DNA from: Knoellia sp. p5-6-4 | GTDB taxonomy: Bacteria; Actinomycetota; Actinomycetes; Actinomycetales; Dermatophilaceae | Length of the DNA: 64,000 nt | Direction: 5' to 3' | NCBI RefSeq assembly: GCF_029222705.1 | Contig: NZ_JARGZF010000002.1 | Location: forward strand, 496,001-560,000 | Shown here: piece after piece, positions 11,058 to 19,188 of the stretch | Numbering within the stretch: position 1 is the first letter of the stretch | Layout: every line of letters begins with the position of its first letter | The notes under the pieces: generated by a model | Databases searched by the model: none | Seen by the model: the letters and a program-made list of their open reading frames with translations, nothing else | Told to the model about the DNA's origin: nothing | Program-made: the position numbers and the translations under genes

Positions 11058-12113
11058 TCAGGTGAGCCCCACCTCGTCGAGCAGGGCGAGGGTCTGCTCG
11101 AGGGAGTCGAGCGAGTTCAGGTCGACGCTGCTGCGCTTGAGCTCCGACAGCGGCGGGATGTCGTGCTTCGTGGACTCGACACCGGCCACCACCGGGTACT
11201 CGGCCGTCTCGTCGGCGAAGTACTGCTGGCCGTCCTTGGAGAGCAGGTAGTCGACGGCCTTGGTGGCGGCAGCCTTCTGGTTGGTGCCCTTGAGGATCCC
11301 GACGCCGGCGACGTTGACGAGCGCACCGGGGTCGTCCGAGTTCAGGAAGTGGATCCTGGCCTTCACGGCGTCGGGGCCCTTCTCTGCCACCCGCTCGTAC
11401 CAGTAGTAGTGGTTGATCAGGCCGAGCCCGACCTGTCCGGAGTCGACGGCGTCGAGCACGAGGATGTTGTTGTCGTAGGCCTTGGGCTCGTTGGCCTTGA
11501 AGTCCTCCAGCCACTTCTTCGCGCCGTCCTCGCCCTTGGCGACCCGCAGCGCCGTGACGAAGGACTGGAAGGAGGCGTTGGTGGGTGCGTAGCCGATCTT
11601 GCCCTTGTACTTCGGGTCGAGCACCGCGTCGACGGTCGTCATGTCGGTGACCTCCGGAGCCTGCGCCGGGTTGTAGGCGATGACCCGGGCCCGCGCAGAG
11701 GTGGCGACCCAGTGGTTGTCCGGGTCGGCGAAGCCGTCGAACACCTTGCCCGTCGTGGCGGCGTCGAGCGTCTCGAGCCGGTCGTTCTTGCCGAGCGCGC
11801 CGAGGGCGCCGGCGTCCTGCGAGAAGAACAGGTCGGCCTTGGTGTTCTCGCCCTCCTCGAGGAGCTGCGCGGCGAGCTCGCTGGAGCTGCCGTAGCGCAC
11901 CTGCACGTCGGCGCCGGTGGCGTCCTTGAGCTTCTCCAGCACCGGGGCGACGAGGTTCTCGTTGCGGCCGGAGTAGATCACCAGCGCGTCGTCGGACAGC
12001 GGCTCCTCGCCGTCCTGGCCACAGGCGGTCAGGCCGAGGGCCAGGAGGGCGGCGCTGGCGACCGCAGTGGCACGACGGCCGGTCGCGCGGGAGAAGGAGA
12101 AGGGGGAAGGCAT
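11058..12113 (-). CDS. fbpA: Ferric iron ABC transporter, substrate-binding lipoprotein
   Basis: A 351-residue protein with a lipoprotein signal; the lipobox LTAC places the modified Cys near residue 31. YSGRNENLVAPVLEKL is the family N-terminal block of periplasmic Fe(III)-binding proteins, and the double tyrosine in GLINHYYWYERV is the known Fe(III)/anion site of FbpA-like proteins. It captures ferric iron outside the membrane for the FbpBC importer. TAATAT lies nine bases before the ATG and is covered by the iron box at 12126-12144, so expression should be repressed by an iron-loaded DtxR/IdeR protein. Confidence 0.92.
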   Translation of the reverse strand: MPSPFSFSRATGRRATAVASAALLALGLTACGQDGEEPLSDDALVIYSGRNENLVAPVLEKLKDATGADVQVRYGSSSELAAQLLEEGENTKADLFFSQDAGALGALGKNDRLETLDAATTGKVFDGFADPDNHWVATSARARVIAYNPAQAPEVTDMTTVDAVLDPKYKGKIGYAPTNASFQSFVTALRVAKGEDGAKKWLEDFKANEPKAYDNNILVLDAVDSGQVGLGLINHYYWYERVAEKGPDAVKARIHFLNSDDPGALVNVAGVGILKGTNQKAAATKAVDYLLSKDGQQYFADETAEYPVVAGVESTKHDIPPLSELKRSSVDLNSLDSLEQTLALLDEVGLT

Positions 12114-12125
12114 GGCGTCACGATA

Positions 12126-12144
12126 TTAGGCAAGGCTTACCTTC
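12126..12144 (-). promoter_or_regulatory. DtxR/IdeR-type iron box in the fbpA promoter
   Basis: TTAGGCAAGGCTTACCTTC agrees with the actinobacterial iron-box consensus (TTAGGTTAGSCTAACCTAA) at about 14 of 19 positions, including the TTAGG, AGGCT and ACCT blocks. It overlaps TAATAT, the likely -10 element of fbpA read on the minus strand. Binding there should block RNA polymerase when iron is plentiful. Confidence 0.85.
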
Positions 12145-12192
12145 TCAAAATCGCCGTTCCCGGCGGGCGCCGATGGCCCAGAATGACCCACC

Positions 12193-12906
12193 GTGCCCAC
12201 CCCGCACCGCACCCCGCCATCGGAGCTCGACTACCGCCGCACGGCGGCCCGGCCTGCCCACTGCGACCTGCCGCACGCCGTGCGCGAGCGTCTCGCCGCG
12301 CTCGCCGGCGGCATCGTGGCGGTGGCCGATCCGCCGGTGACGAGCGGCTTCACCGGCGCGTATGCCGGCCGGCTCGTCCTGAAGGACGGCCGGGCGGTGT
12401 TCGCGCCGACGATCTCGGCTCCGACCCCACCGCACTGCTGGCCCTCCAGGGCCTCGCCGACGGCACCGACCCGTGGCCGGGCTGGCTGGCGCCGGCACAC
12501 CGGGCCGACCTGGCTCTGCTCGCAGGGGACGCCGCCGCTGCCCTGGTGGGCGACCGGGTCGTGCACGGCGACCTCCGGCCCGACAACCTGCTGCTCGACC
12601 GTGGCGGCAGGGTGCGCATGGTCGACTGGAACTGGGTCTCCGCGGGCCGGCCTGGGTCGACTTCGTCGGGTTGTGGCCCCTGATGTCCCACCACGGCCTC
12701 GACGTCGAGCCGTGGCTGGGATCGCCACTGCTGGAGGGCGTGGACGCCGACGACGTCGATGCCTTCCTGGCCGCCATCACCGGCCTCATGTGGCCAAGTC
12801 GCGAGGTGACGACTCCACCGCCGCCCTCGCAGTCCTGCGCCCCCACCAGCGCTTCACCGCGCACACGTTCCTGACGCTGCTGCTCAGGCGGCGCGGCTGG
12901 GCCTGA
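12193..12906 (+). pseudogene. Aminoglycoside phosphotransferase-like kinase, broken by three frameshifts
   Basis: Translation must change frame three times to give a coherent kinase-like protein. The first frame runs to about 12412 (LDYRRTAARPAHCDLPHAV...). The second, to about 12650, carries the Brenner motif VHGDLRPDNLLLD and the metal motif VDWNW. The third, to about 12805, gives VDFVGLWPLM. The first frame then returns and ends at 12906 (HQRFTAHTFLTLLLRR). Every change is equivalent to the loss of one base. The intact ancestor would have been a small APH-fold kinase of unknown substrate. It may be a true pseudogene or a gene with sequencing errors. CAGAAT eight bases before the GTG is a weak leaderless -10. 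Confidence 0.75.
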
Positions 12907-12964
12907 GCACCTCCGCGGCTGGGCCCGAGCGCCCCGCGGCCGGCGGGCAGGTAGCGTGCCCGCC

Positions 12965-13489
12965 ATGGCGCGATCACGTCTGGGACAACAGCTCGCCCGC
13001 CTGCTCGGCAGGGCCGCCCACGACGGCGCGCGCGGGTGGCTGCGCACGCGCACGACGGCCCCCGCCGGTCGAGCTGCGACGCCCGGCGCCTACCCCGGAG
13101 ACTTCGAGGGCGTGCCCGACATGACCTACGCCCCCGCCCACGACGGCGACCCCGACCCCGGCGAGGTCGTCTGGACCTGGGTGCCGTTCGAGGAGGACCA
13201 CAGCAGGGGCAAGGACCGGCCCGTGCTGGTCATCGGCCACGACGGCGACTGGCTGCTCGCCCTCATGCTGACCAGCCGGGACCACGACCGCGACGCGGCT
13301 CAGGAGGCCCGCTGGGGTCGCCACTGGGTCGACATCGGCTCCGGGCCGTGGGACCGGCAGGGCCGGCCGAGCGAGGCCCGCGTCGACCGCGTCCTGCGCG
13401 TCGACCCGGCGCGAGTACGGCGCGAGGGCGCGGTGCTGTCGAGCCGGCGGTTCGCCGAGGTCGCTGCGGCGGTGCGTGGCCGCCACTGA
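12965..13489 (+). CDS. PemK/MazF-like protein, copy 1 of a tandem pair
   Basis: A 174-residue protein. After a basic N-terminal stretch of about 40 residues comes a PemK/MazF-like region: PDPGEVVWTWVPFEEDH, then RGKDRPVLVIG, the strand-loop that in MazF-fold toxins carries the substrate-contacting Arg. It is longer than typical MazF (about 110 residues). ATG 12965 is supported by TAGCGT exactly seven bases upstream (leaderless). No small antitoxin gene precedes it. About 60% identical by eye over about 130 residues to the next gene, so the two arose by tandem duplication. Ribonuclease activity is not established. Confidence 0.7.
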   Translation: MARSRLGQQLARLLGRAAHDGARGWLRTRTTAPAGRAATPGAYPGDFEGVPDMTYAPAHDGDPDPGEVVWTWVPFEEDHSRGKDRPVLVIGHDGDWLLALMLTSRDHDRDAAQEARWGRHWVDIGSGPWDRQGRPSEARVDRVLRVDPARVRREGAVLSSRRFAEVAAAVRGRH

Positions 13490-13548
13490 CACGGACACGG
13501 CCCCGGGCCTGCCCCGATCCGGTCAGCCTCGCGAATAGGGTTCCGCGC

Positions 13549-14049
13549 ATGGCTGAGAAGAGGTTGGGTGGCCGACTTGCCGTCCTCGTGCTGGATGGCC
13601 TGCGACGGGCCCTGGGTCTACCGCCCTCCTACCCGGGGGACTTCACGGACACGCCGGAGGTGGCCTACACGCCGCGGTCTGACGGGCGACCCGACCCGGG
13701 CGAGGTCGTGTGGGCACATGTGCCCTTCGAGGAGGACCACCGTCGTGGCAAGGACCGGCCCGTGCTGCTCATCGGGCGCGACGGCAGGTGGCTGCTCGGC
13801 TTGATGCTCACGAGCCAGAACCGTCGACCAGACCCCAGCCGCAAGGCGCATGGCGCTCCACGGTGGGTGGAGATCGGGACGGGTCCTTGGGACCGGTCGC
13901 AGCGACCGAGCACGGTGCGCGTCGACCGCATCATCCGCGTCCACCCACGCACCGTGCGCCGCGAGGGGGCGATCCTCGACCGGGCCCGCTTCGAGCAGGT
14001 GGCTGCGGCGGTGCGGGCCGCCCACCGAACCCCCGCTTCCAGGAGGTAG
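13549..14049 (+). CDS. PemK/MazF-like protein, copy 2 of a tandem pair
   Basis: 166 residues, paralogous to the preceding gene, with the same blocks in order: YPGDF, RPDPGEVVW, VPFEEDHRRGKDRPVLLIG, LMLTS, GPWDR and VRREGAIL. It has its own TAGGGT seven bases before ATG 13549, so the two copies appear to be transcribed separately as leaderless messages rather than as a toxin-antitoxin operon. The variable zone between LMLTS and the W-[DE]-I-G block differs most between copies, which could mean a different partner or target. It is followed by a strong hairpin shared with rpsT. Confidence 0.7.
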   Translation: MAEKRLGGRLAVLVLDGLRRALGLPPSYPGDFTDTPEVAYTPRSDGRPDPGEVVWAHVPFEEDHRRGKDRPVLLIGRDGRWLLGLMLTSQNRRPDPSRKAHGAPRWVEIGTGPWDRSQRPSTVRVDRIIRVHPRTVRREGAILDRARFEQVAAAVRAAHRTPASRR

Positions 14050-14055
14050 GCATGC

Positions 14056-14094
14056 GACAGGGCCCGTCACCGCGATGCGGTGACGGGCCCTGTC
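14056..14094. terminator. Bidirectional terminator between PemK-like gene and rpsT
   Basis: Perfect 18-bp stem, GACAGGGCCCGTCACCGC (14056-14073) against 14077-14094, with a GAT loop. It sits between two convergent genes (stops at 14049 and 14118), so it can terminate both. There is no clear U-run on either side. Confidence 0.85.
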
Positions 14095-14117
14095 GATGGT
14101 TCAGGTGGCGCCTCTCG

Positions 14118-14378
14118 TCAGAGGGAGGCGGCCTTCTTCGCCATGGCCGACTTCTTGTTGGCGGCCTGGTTCTTGTGGATGACGCCCTTGCTCACGGCCT
14201 TGTCGAGCTTGGTCGAGGCGACCTTGAGCGCGTCCTTCGCCTTGTCAGCGTCGCCCGCCGCGGCGGCCTCGCGGAACTTGCGGATCCAGGTCTTGAGCTC
14301 GCTCTTGACGGCCTTGTTGCGCTCGGTCGCCACGCGGTTGGTCTTGATCCGCTTCAGCTGGGACTTGATGTTTGCCAC
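14118..14378 (-). CDS. rpsT: 30S ribosomal protein S20
   Basis: 86 residues starting at GTG 14378 ([14 protein letters not shown]), the usual S20 N-terminus, rich in Lys and Arg, with the helical core [20 protein letters not shown] and the [17 protein letters not shown] tail. S20 binds 16S rRNA early in 30S assembly. AGAAAG lies about eight bases upstream as a ribosome-binding site. A promoter is visible at 14519-14548, giving a leader of roughly 130 bases that could hold translational feedback control; no specific structure was proven. Expression ends at the 14056-14094 hairpin. Confidence 0.97.
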   Translation of the reverse strand: MANIKSQLKRIKTNRVATERNKAVKSELKTWIRKFREAAAAGDADKAKDALKVASTKLDKAVSKGVIHKNQAANKKSAMAKKAASL

Positions 14379-14518
14379 AGTGTGTCTTTCTGGTTGGTCG
14401 GTTGGTTGCCGTTAGAGGGCGGCAGACGCGGCTCGGGACCGGGCGTGGGGCACCCGTGGTTGAACCGCGCTGGGTGGTGCTGCATGCGCGCACGACCTAG
14501 GCGCGCACGCGAGGGCCA

Positions 14519-14548
14519 AATCTACCAGCGGCGCAGGCCAGGGCACAA
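14519..14548 (-). promoter_or_regulatory. Probable housekeeping promoter of rpsT
   Basis: On the minus strand, TTGTGC (complement of 14543-14548) and TAGATT (complement of 14519-14524) are separated by 18 bases, which fits a sigma-70-type promoter. It lies in the 191-base gap between holA and rpsT. The leader downstream holds two direct copies of GCGCGCACG, whose role is unclear. Confidence 0.55.
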
Positions 14549-14569
14549 AACGCGGGTGCCGCGTGACCC

Positions 14570-15553
14570 TCACCGTCGGGGGCCGCCCTGCCGCTCCCGC
14601 GTGATGGTCAGGATCGCGCGCTCCACGGCATACACGGGGTCACGCCCACCGCCCTTGACCTCGAAGTCGGCGGCGGCGACCGCCTGGATCGACCGCCCGA
14701 GTGCCTCGGCGTCCCAGCCGCTGAGGGCGCGCCGTGCCTTGTCGACCTGCCAGGGGGCCATGCCGAGGTCACGGGCGACGTCGGCCGAGCGGCCCCGGCC
14801 CGCCTGCCCGACCCGGACCAGCTGGCGCAGCTGCTGGGCGAGCACGGCCACGATCGGCACCGGGTCGACGCCGGTGGCGATGGCGTGTCGCAGCAGGCGC
14901 AGTGCCTCCCCCGTGTTGCCGGCGACCGCGGCGTCGGCGACCCGGAAGCCGGTGGCCTCGACCTTGCCCCCGTGGTACTTCTCCACGAGCGCCTCGTCGA
15001 TGACGCCGGTGGTGTCGGAGATCAGCTGCTGGCAGGCGGCGGACAGCTCGCGCAGGTCCTTGCCGACCGCCTCGATGAGGGCTCGCACCGCGTCCGGCGT
15101 CGCGCGCCGGCGGGCCGCACGGAACTCGTTGGCGGCGAAGTCGCTCTTGTCGCGGTCGGACTTGACGGCGGGGCAGTCGATGACCCGGGCCCCACCCTTC
15201 TTCAGGGTGTCGAGCACCTTCTTGCCGCGCTGGCCGGACTTGTGGGTGACCACGAGGGTGATGTCGGGCTCGGGGGCTGCGAGGAAGGCCAGCAGGTCGG
15301 ACTGCAGCTCGTCGGGCGCCTCGTCGAGGTCCTGCACGACGACCGCCTTCTCGCCGCCGAACAACGACGGGCTGGTGTGCACGACCAGGGACCCCGGCTC
15401 GTAGCCGGCCGCCTCGAGGCGGACCACCTCGATGTCGGGGACGGTGACCCTCACCTCGGTGAGGATCGAGCTCAGCGCACGCTCGGCGAGGATGCCCTCT
15501 GGCCCGGTGATCAGGACCAGCGGCGGGACGGTGCGCTGGGGGGTGGTGGTCAC
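14570..15553 (-). CDS. holA: DNA polymerase III, delta subunit
   Basis: About 327 residues from GTG 15553; a longer frame exists upstream but would overlap the helicase gene. The N-terminal PPLVLITGPEGILAERAL matches the delta-subunit nucleotide-binding-like fold, VVQDLDEAPDELQSDLLAFL the middle, and VYAVERAIL the C-terminal end. Delta opens the sliding clamp within the clamp loader. CAGGCT seven bases before the GTG suggests a leaderless message. In many actinobacteria comEA-comEC lie just upstream of holA; here a DinG-type helicase takes that place. Confidence 0.93.
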   Translation of the reverse strand: MTTTPQRTVPPLVLITGPEGILAERALSSILTEVRVTVPDIEVVRLEAAGYEPGSLVVHTSPSLFGGEKAVVVQDLDEAPDELQSDLLAFLAAPEPDITLVVTHKSGQRGKKVLDTLKKGGARVIDCPAVKSDRDKSDFAANEFRAARRRATPDAVRALIEAVGKDLRELSAACQQLISDTTGVIDEALVEKYHGGKVEATGFRVADAAVAGNTGEALRLLRHAIATGVDPVPIVAVLAQQLRQLVRVGQAGRGRSADVARDLGMAPWQVDKARRALSGWDAEALGRSIQAVAAADFEVKGGGRDPVYAVERAILTITRERQGGPRR

Positions 15554-15602
15554 GGCGCACAGCCTGCCACGCCGTGGTGACAGGCCGATGCCGAGGGCGG
15601 AG

Positions 15603-17867
15603 TCAGTCGAAGGACATCCGCGCGGCGCTGGAAGCCTCCAGGCCCAGGCCACGCAGGCGGGCCGCGACCACGTCCTCGGGCAGCTCGAGGCTCTCGGCGA
15701 GCTCCTCGAGCGTCAGGCCCAGCTCCACGCCGTCGCGCAGCTCCTCGTCGGCGTCCGCCGTCCACGAGTGGCCCTGGGTGACCGCGGTGCGGGAGGAGGC
15801 AGCCGGCGGCGGTGCCGACGCCACGGGCCTCGGGTCCGCCTCCGGTCGCGGGTGCTCGGCCCCGTCGCCCATCGTCGTGCCGGCCACCGCGCCGGTCACC
15901 CCGCGCAGGGCGGGCTCGTGCACCGTGACCGGTTCGGGAGCGGTCTCGTCGAGGCGGCGCAGCGCGCCGAGCACCCGCTCGCGGTCGGTGGTGGGCCAGA
16001 AGGGAGGCAGCGAGCGCTGGAGGAACCCGGCATACCGTGCCGTCATCATGCGGGAGTCGAGGAAGGCGACGACGCCACGGTCGTCGGCCCGGCGGATCAG
16101 CCGTCCGGCGCCCTGGGCGAGCCGCAGCGCGGCGTGGGTCGCCGAGACGGCCATGAAGCCGTTGCCCCCCATGCGCGCGATCGCCTGCGAGCGCGCCGAC
16201 GCCAGGGGGTCGTCGGGCCGCGGGAACGGGATGCGGTCGATGATGACGAGCTGGCAGGCCGAGCCGGGCACGTCGACGCCCTGCCACAGGGTGAGCGTGC
16301 CGAACAGGCAGGTCTTCGGGTCGCGCGCGAACTGGCGCACCAGCGTGGTGATCTGGTCCTCGCCCTGGCACAGGAAGCCGATGTCGCCGTCGAAGCGCTC
16401 GCGCATCGCCTCGGTGGCGTCGCGAGCGGCGCGCATCGAGGAGAACAGCCCCAGCGCCCGGCCCCCGGCGGCGCGGACGAGCGCCTCGATCTCGTCGAGG
16501 GTCTGCTCGCTGATGCCGTCGCGTCCCGGTGGCGGCAGGTGCTGGGCGACGTAGGCGATGGCCTGCTTGGGGTAGTCGAACGGGCTGCCGACGTCGAGGC
16601 CGCGCCAGTCGGGAGCGCCGTCACCGCGCAGGCCGAGCGTGCCCGCGACGGCGTCGAAGGTGCCGCCGAGCTCGAGGGTGGCAGAGGTCATCACGACGGT
16701 GCGGTCGCCGAACACCTTGTCGCGCAACAGCATCGCCACGCTCATGGGCGCCACCCGCAGCACCGTCCCGCGTCGCGGGTCGCGGTTCACCCACACGACG
16801 TCGAGCTCGCGCCGCTCCAGGATGCGGGCGCTGTTCTCGAACACCTCGTCGATGGCCGCCCGCGCGACCTGACGGGTGCCGTCGGACTCCTCCCCCGGCT
16901 TGGGCTTCAGCTCGCTCTGCACCTGGCGCGCCGTGTCGCGCACTCGGGAGAGCGCCAGCTCGAGGGCGTCGGGCACTGCAGTCAGCCGGCCCTCCGGCAG
17001 CTCGTCGAGCACGCCCTGGAGGAACACTGCGGCGTCGTCGACGGCCTCGGTCGACTCCGCGAGCCGGGAGGCGCGCTTGGCGGCGCTCATCACCAGGCTC
17101 GCGGTGATCTCGTCGGTCACCGTCGAGGTCACCCGGTCGACCAGCTCGTGGGCCTCGTCGACGACGAGCACCTTGTGCTCGGGCAGCATCTGGCGGCCCT
17201 CGAAGGAGTCGATCGCCATGAACGAGTGGTTGGTGACGACGACGTCGACCTCCTTGGCGGCCTCGCGCGAGCGCTCGACGAAGCACTCGGCCACCATGGG
17301 GCACTTGCCGCCCAGGCACTCGTGGGCGCTCACCGACACCTGCCGCCAGGCCCGCTCGCTGACACCGGGCACGAGCTCGTCGCGGTCGCCGGACTCGGTG
17401 ACCTCCGCCCACTCGCGCAGCCGCACCACCTCGGCGCCGAGCCGACTGGCCTGCTGGTCGACCTGGCCGACGTCGAACAGACCGGACTCGTCGTCGGGAA
17501 AGCCGCCCTCGAGCTTGTGGGCACACAGGTAGTTGCGCCGGCCCTTGACCAGGCCGTAGGTCGGGCGCTGGCCGAGCAGCGGCGCCAGCGCGTCGGCCAG
17601 CCGGGGCATGTCGCGGTCGACGATCTGGGCCTGCAGGGCGAGGGTCGCCGTCGCCACCACGGCGGGCTTCCCGGCCTGCATGGCGTGCTGCACGGCGGGG
17701 ATGAGGTAGGCCAGCGACTTGCCGGTGCCCGTGCCGGCCTGCACGAGCAGGTGCTCGTCCTTGGCGATCGCGTCGGCGACCGCGTGCGCCATCTGCACCT
17801 GGCCGGGGCGCTCCACTCCCCCGACGCCCTGGACGGCAGCGTGCAGCAGGTCGTCGAGGGAAGGCAT
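15603..17867 (-). CDS. dinG: DinG/XPD-type ATP-dependent DNA helicase
   Basis: A 754-residue superfamily 2 helicase. Walker A is QAGTGTGKSLAY near residue 43, the DEAH box is VVDEAHELVD, and the C-terminal motif VI is GAGRLIRRADD. The cysteines of NYLCAHKLEGG and AHECLGGKCPMVAEC are the four expected ligands of an XPD/DinG 4Fe-4S cluster. Such enzymes unwind 5' to 3' and clear forks, R-loops or G-quadruplexes. The start ATG 17867 has TACCCT six bases upstream; that -10 overlaps an octamer copy (17877-17884). No LexA box was seen. Confidence 0.9.
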   Translation of the reverse strand: MPSLDDLLHAAVQGVGGVERPGQVQMAHAVADAIAKDEHLLVQAGTGTGKSLAYLIPAVQHAMQAGKPAVVATATLALQAQIVDRDMPRLADALAPLLGQRPTYGLVKGRRNYLCAHKLEGGFPDDESGLFDVGQVDQQASRLGAEVVRLREWAEVTESGDRDELVPGVSERAWRQVSVSAHECLGGKCPMVAECFVERSREAAKEVDVVVTNHSFMAIDSFEGRQMLPEHKVLVVDEAHELVDRVTSTVTDEITASLVMSAAKRASRLAESTEAVDDAAVFLQGVLDELPEGRLTAVPDALELALSRVRDTARQVQSELKPKPGEESDGTRQVARAAIDEVFENSARILERRELDVVWVNRDPRRGTVLRVAPMSVAMLLRDKVFGDRTVVMTSATLELGGTFDAVAGTLGLRGDGAPDWRGLDVGSPFDYPKQAIAYVAQHLPPPGRDGISEQTLDEIEALVRAAGGRALGLFSSMRAARDATEAMRERFDGDIGFLCQGEDQITTLVRQFARDPKTCLFGTLTLWQGVDVPGSACQLVIIDRIPFPRPDDPLASARSQAIARMGGNGFMAVSATHAALRLAQGAGRLIRRADDRGVVAFLDSRMMTARYAGFLQRSLPPFWPTTDRERVLGALRRLDETAPEPVTVHEPALRGVTGAVAGTTMGDGAEHPRPEADPRPVASAPPPAASSRTAVTQGHSWTADADEELRDGVELGLTLEELAESLELPEDVVAARLRGLGLEASSAARMSFD

Positions 17868-17901
17868 GGGGCAAGGGTATGCCGTGGCGCCGGCCGCGCG
17901 G

Positions 17902-18966
17902 TCAGGTGCCGCCGTGCGGCTGCAGCGGCGTGCCGTCGAGACGGCGCGTCATGATGACGTCGTCACGGTCGTCACCCGGCGCAACCCTGATGGCGCAGGG
18001 GATCCGGCCGACCTCGGTGTAGCCGCAGCGGGCGTAGAAGCCGCCCACGCCGGTGCCGCTGCGGTAGTCGAGGGTGACCATCTCGATGCCCTCGGTCTCG
18101 CGGGCCACCCGGTGCAGGCCGGCCATGAGCAGCCGGCCGAGGTTGCGGCCGTGCAGGTCCGGGTCGACCATCACGCGGTAGAGCCACAGCGCGTGCGCGA
18201 GCAGTGGCGTCGCGGAGGCCACCCACCACCCGAGCCCGACGAGACGGCCCGCCGGGTCACGCAGCTGGGCCAGCACCGCCTGGCCGTCGGCCAGCTGCGC
18301 CTCGTGGCGGGCCAGCGCGTCGTCGACCTCGTCGCGCGTCGCACCGGGGCGGAAGCCGACAGCCCCACCGGCGTCGTTGACGCGGCACCACAGGCCGAGC
18401 ACCTCGTCACGGTCGGGCACCTCCGGCACGTGGGACACCCGGTGCATCCGAGGCGCCTCGAGCACGACGGACGGTTCCTCGTCCGGCAGGTCGTCCGGGT
18501 GCCGCATGGTGCCGGCGCGGAACAGCCCGGCCCGCTCGGCGGTGCGCAGTGACGCCTGGTGACCGGGACGCACGACGGCCCGCACCGGCACACCCGGGAG
18601 CCACTCGGTGGCGAGGGTCACCGCCTCGCGGGCGACCTCCCGGGCGTAGCCGCGGCCCTGCGCCTCGTGCCTGAAGCGGTAGTAGAGGTTGAGGTACCCC
18701 TCCGCGTGCCGGAGCCCGGCCATGCCGACCGGGTCACCGGTGGCCAGGTCCTCGACCACCCAGTAGCCGAAGCCGTGCTCGTCCCAGTGGCGCACGAAGC
18801 GCTCGAAGACGTCGCGGTTCTCGGCCTCGCCGTGCATCGCCTGCGGCGCATGGGTGTAGAGCCGCGCGTCGGTGTGCAGCGCCACGTGGAAGGGCAGGTC
18901 GGCCGGCCCCGGGCGGCGCAGCCTCAGGCGGGGCGTGGTGGTCTCGAAGAGGTGCGGGGTCAGCAC
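17902..18966 (-). CDS. Tandem two-domain GNAT N-acetyltransferase
   Basis: About 354 residues from GTG 18966, which has TAGCGT exactly seven bases upstream. The N-terminal half is a RimJ-like GNAT domain (TPRLRLRRPGPADLPFHVAL ... EAQGRGYAREVAREAV, acetyl-CoA loop QGRGYA). The C-terminal half is a second GNAT domain (VMVDPDLHGRNLGRLLMAGL ... GFYARCGYTEVGRIP, acetyl-CoA loop HGRNLG). Both loops look functional. The substrates (amine, peptide or antibiotic) cannot be inferred. The gene stands alone between dinG and the cassette at 19 kb. Confidence 0.8.
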   Translation of the reverse strand: MLTPHLFETTTPRLRLRRPGPADLPFHVALHTDARLYTHAPQAMHGEAENRDVFERFVRHWDEHGFGYWVVEDLATGDPVGMAGLRHAEGYLNLYYRFRHEAQGRGYAREVAREAVTLATEWLPGVPVRAVVRPGHQASLRTAERAGLFRAGTMRHPDDLPDEEPSVVLEAPRMHRVSHVPEVPDRDEVLGLWCRVNDAGGAVGFRPGATRDEVDDALARHEAQLADGQAVLAQLRDPAGRLVGLGWWVASATPLLAHALWLYRVMVDPDLHGRNLGRLLMAGLHRVARETEGIEMVTLDYRSGTGVGGFYARCGYTEVGRIPCAIRVAPGDDRDDVIMTRRLDGTPLQPHGGT

Positions 18967-19092
18967 GGCGGCAACGCTAGTGGCCGGCGGCGACAGCGTG
19001 TGGACGCACCAGGGGACTCGCCCGTGGTCGCGGTTCTTCAAGTCGCCGTCTGCGCGGGCCCGTGCGACGGTGGAGTGCATCAGGGAACGGCG

Positions 19093-19178
19093 CCTCTCGT
19101 GCCAGTGACCTTGCGCTCAAGCAGTCGGGCGTGCTCGCAACGACTGGCACAGCAGCGCGTTCCGGACCACACGAGAGG
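19093..19178 (+). promoter_or_regulatory. Leader structure that can sequester the ribosome-binding site
   Basis: Upstream of the ATG at 19189, CCTCTCGTG (19093-19101) is complementary to CACGAGAGG (19170-19178), which contains the gene's GAGAGGAA ribosome-binding site. Nested inside, GTGCCAGT (19099-19106) is complementary to ACTGGCAC (19143-19150). The helices share GTG at 19099-19101, so they may form one long structure or compete. Translational control of the cassette is a reasonable inference. Confidence 0.4.
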
Positions 19179-19188
19179 AACGAACGGC

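Noticed and set aside
14379-14518. Direct repeats (GCGCGCACG twice, GGTTGGTC-like runs) in the rpsT leader as a riboswitch
   Set aside because: No known riboswitch pattern or convincing long-range pairing; left as part of the leader.
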